Assembly: GCA_965214915.1 (NCBI GenBank)
Contig: CBDCCP010000001.1
Span: 1,116,001 to 1,180,000 of the forward strand
Direction of reading: 5' to 3'
DNA: 64,000 nucleotides
DNA from: CATQHP01 sp965214915
GTDB taxonomy: Bacteria; Acidobacteriota; Terriglobia; Bryobacterales; UBA6623
Under the pieces are notes generated by a model. That model was not told where the DNA came from. It searched no databases and saw only the letters and a program-made list of their open reading frames with translations. Shown here in pieces: positions 63,601 to 64,000 of the stretch. Each line of letters opens with the position of its first letter. The first letter of the stretch is position 1. The translations under genes were made by a program, and so were the position numbers.

Positions 63601-64000
63601 GGGAACGTTCTGCAGGTCGCGCTTGTCGACCTCGGCGCGCACCTCGGCGCGGTCGGTCTGCAGGCGCACGGCCTCCGCGCTGACTTCGACGGTCTCGGTG
63701 ACCTGGCCGACCTGCAGGTCGACGTCGACGCGGGTGACGTCGTTGGCGCCGACGGTGACGCCGGTCTCGTTATGCGTGCGGAAGCCCTCCGAGCGGACCT
63801 CGATCGTATACATGCCGGTAGCCAGCGTGGGGAAGGTGTAAACGCCCGAGGCGTTCGACTCCCCCGAGCGCGCCGCGCCGGTTTCCTCGTGCGTGATCGT
63901 GATTTGAGCGCCGGGAATCACCGCGCCCGTTCCGTCGGACACGTTGCCGACGATGCTGCCGTAAAGCACCTGAGCGTATGCCGGCTGCGTGGCGGCGGCG
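60697..64000 (-). CDS. TonB-dependent receptor-like outer membrane protein, 5' end missing
   Basis: The frame is open to the right edge; the window ends inside the signal peptide (PAYAQVLYGSIVG). A carboxypeptidase-regulatory-like domain (residues about 1-85 of the mature part) is followed by a plug-like region with VDKRDLQNVPV and VRFSVNGTSEQSNNVRIDG. A long beta-barrel ends RVFRFGLRIGW with terminal aromatic. This is the acidobacterial Oar/TonB-like type. The DUF1553-DUF1501 pair lies 12 bp downstream on the same strand, so co-transport and processing of a ligand is plausible. Confidence 0.9.
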   Translation of the reverse strand, partial: AAATQPAYAQVLYGSIVGNVSDGTGAVIPGAQITITHEETGAARSGESNASGVYTFPTLATGMYTIEVRSEGFRTHNETGVTVGANDVTRVDVDLQVGQVTETVEVSAEAVRLQTDRAEVRAEVDKRDLQNVPVPLGRNYQMLLQTIPGFSPPRNAHSVPANPTRAVRFSVNGTSEQSNNVRIDGASSYNPNLTHMQGINPALESIEVVNVVTNSFDAEQGLAGGASINLQIKSGTNQLHGSAFWYHNNQRFQAFPYFKGNLTRKPKFIYNQAGATVGGPIKKNKAFYFFSYERTAEHSNATKPVKVPTLAMRQGDFSASPRPIFDPLSAAVGDEGARTQFPDNIIPESRISRASRILADMTDDWHLPNQAGSGPLGLNRNYLAGITYAFDRHQVDSKANFNLSEKWTAFARLSFFYYDQNNPAAFGNLSGDFVHPTNFRTDNGFGPTYSGTVSTTYVARPNLIFDAYVGTMLLDSNAFAGNLDQRIGLDVLGIPGTNGDGVPGEAGTFYGGMPRMRFDAGFGNLGYRATSPFIGHDFQYQIAVNGNWTKGNHEVRFGTDTFLIHINQEVANFPGGDAPAGGFRFRSATTSRPGTGTNDYNSIASFMLGLSRDSARNFLTGKNLQTRSRQYSFYIRDRWQVRPDLTLSYGTRWEYFPFPVRPDRGLERFDIDNNIMFVCGIGSVPRNCDLPQSKRLFAPRVGLAWRATDTFVVRAGYGLTYDPFNLGRDLRGNLPTQFSQRLPLPNSRSWSTTLDQGFPDIPPVPVEERIEMPLTANVATADGNYNRGYVQSWNFTLEKQVGSWIASAGYVATRSVRQSSRLEANWSDLGTGNRGRVLRQRYGRTANTLFWGTLGTPKYDSLQVKVVRRTTGGHQFNLAYTWAHGRGYAAESSTAQPRVRHPLYYGRNYGPLNQDIRHNVVISNAYELPFGKGKRFAQDGPAAAVLGGWQINGLASLRTGTPITPTAPTGSLNSQGSGQFADCLAAPRKLGSLDGWWDISTFADPDETGGTPRFGTCGSNVLRGPGLINVDMGIFRRFQITERASIQFRAEAFNVSNTPHFGNPSANVASANFGVVTSMQNTGREGLDQRVFRFGLRIGW

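Overview
The window is GC-rich, gene-dense chromosomal DNA that looks like an acidobacterium of the Bryobacter/Solibacter type. Three lines of evidence point there: a C-terminal domain of the kind first named from Solibacter (in the protein at 47324-49960), three clustered proteins with the acidobacterial VWFA-related architecture (40185-44874), and a large TonB-receptor-like outer membrane protein with an N-terminal carboxypeptidase-regulatory-like domain next to a DUF1501/DUF1553 cytochrome pair (56711-64000). The assignment is inferred from protein families only; there is no rRNA in the window.

Layout. 1-18700 is mostly housekeeping and metabolism: a PHP-like secreted protein cut by the left edge, Tag glycosylase, ribosomal protein L28, a cysteine desulfurase, a TlpA-like thioredoxin, a 2-hydroxyacid dehydrogenase, an MBL hydrolase, a CoA-binding protein, a TIM-barrel epimerase, an EamA transporter, an aminotransferase, CreD, a membrane-anchored CobN-type chelatase, MiaB and a DUF151 nuclease-like protein. 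18725-26971 is a minus-strand series (radical SAM protein, flavin oxidoreductase with a frameshift, FAH-family protein, then an aldo/keto reductase). It is interrupted after the FAH gene by about 3.5 kb of foreign-looking DNA flanked by a 110-bp direct repeat of the FAH 3' end. That insert holds an AAA ATPase plus DUF4276 pair (possible defence module) and remnants of nirB with nirD. 27046-28674 is a complete insertion sequence (DDE transposase, imperfect inverted ends, 16-bp target duplication).

28726-35591 holds a beta-propeller protein, a DUF2891 protein and an aa3/caa3-type cytochrome c oxidase operon (II, I, III, III, IV-like, small CxxC membrane protein). 35744-46847 contains a sulfatase, an ECF sigma/anti-sigma/effector operon, a cupin, the VWFA cluster and a PQQ dehydrogenase. 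47324-53710 holds the NHL-trypsin-Solibacter-domain protein, the ergothioneine genes egtB-egtD and a lipoprotein. A tRNA-Ser(UGA) and an SDR gene follow. Next comes a decaying patch at 54809-56532 with tandem copies of a small coiled-coil/TM protein and two Mu-like phage genes (gp26/gp27-type). The right end is the DUF1553-DUF1501 pair downstream of the TonB-like receptor, which runs off the right edge.

The most interesting points are the exported CobN homologue with an LPQTG-type tail (candidate periplasmic tetrapyrrole chelatase or dechelatase), the repeat-bounded ATPase/DUF4276 insert at the FAH 3' end, and the three-domain NHL-trypsin protein. All functions are read from sequence motifs; no database search was possible.
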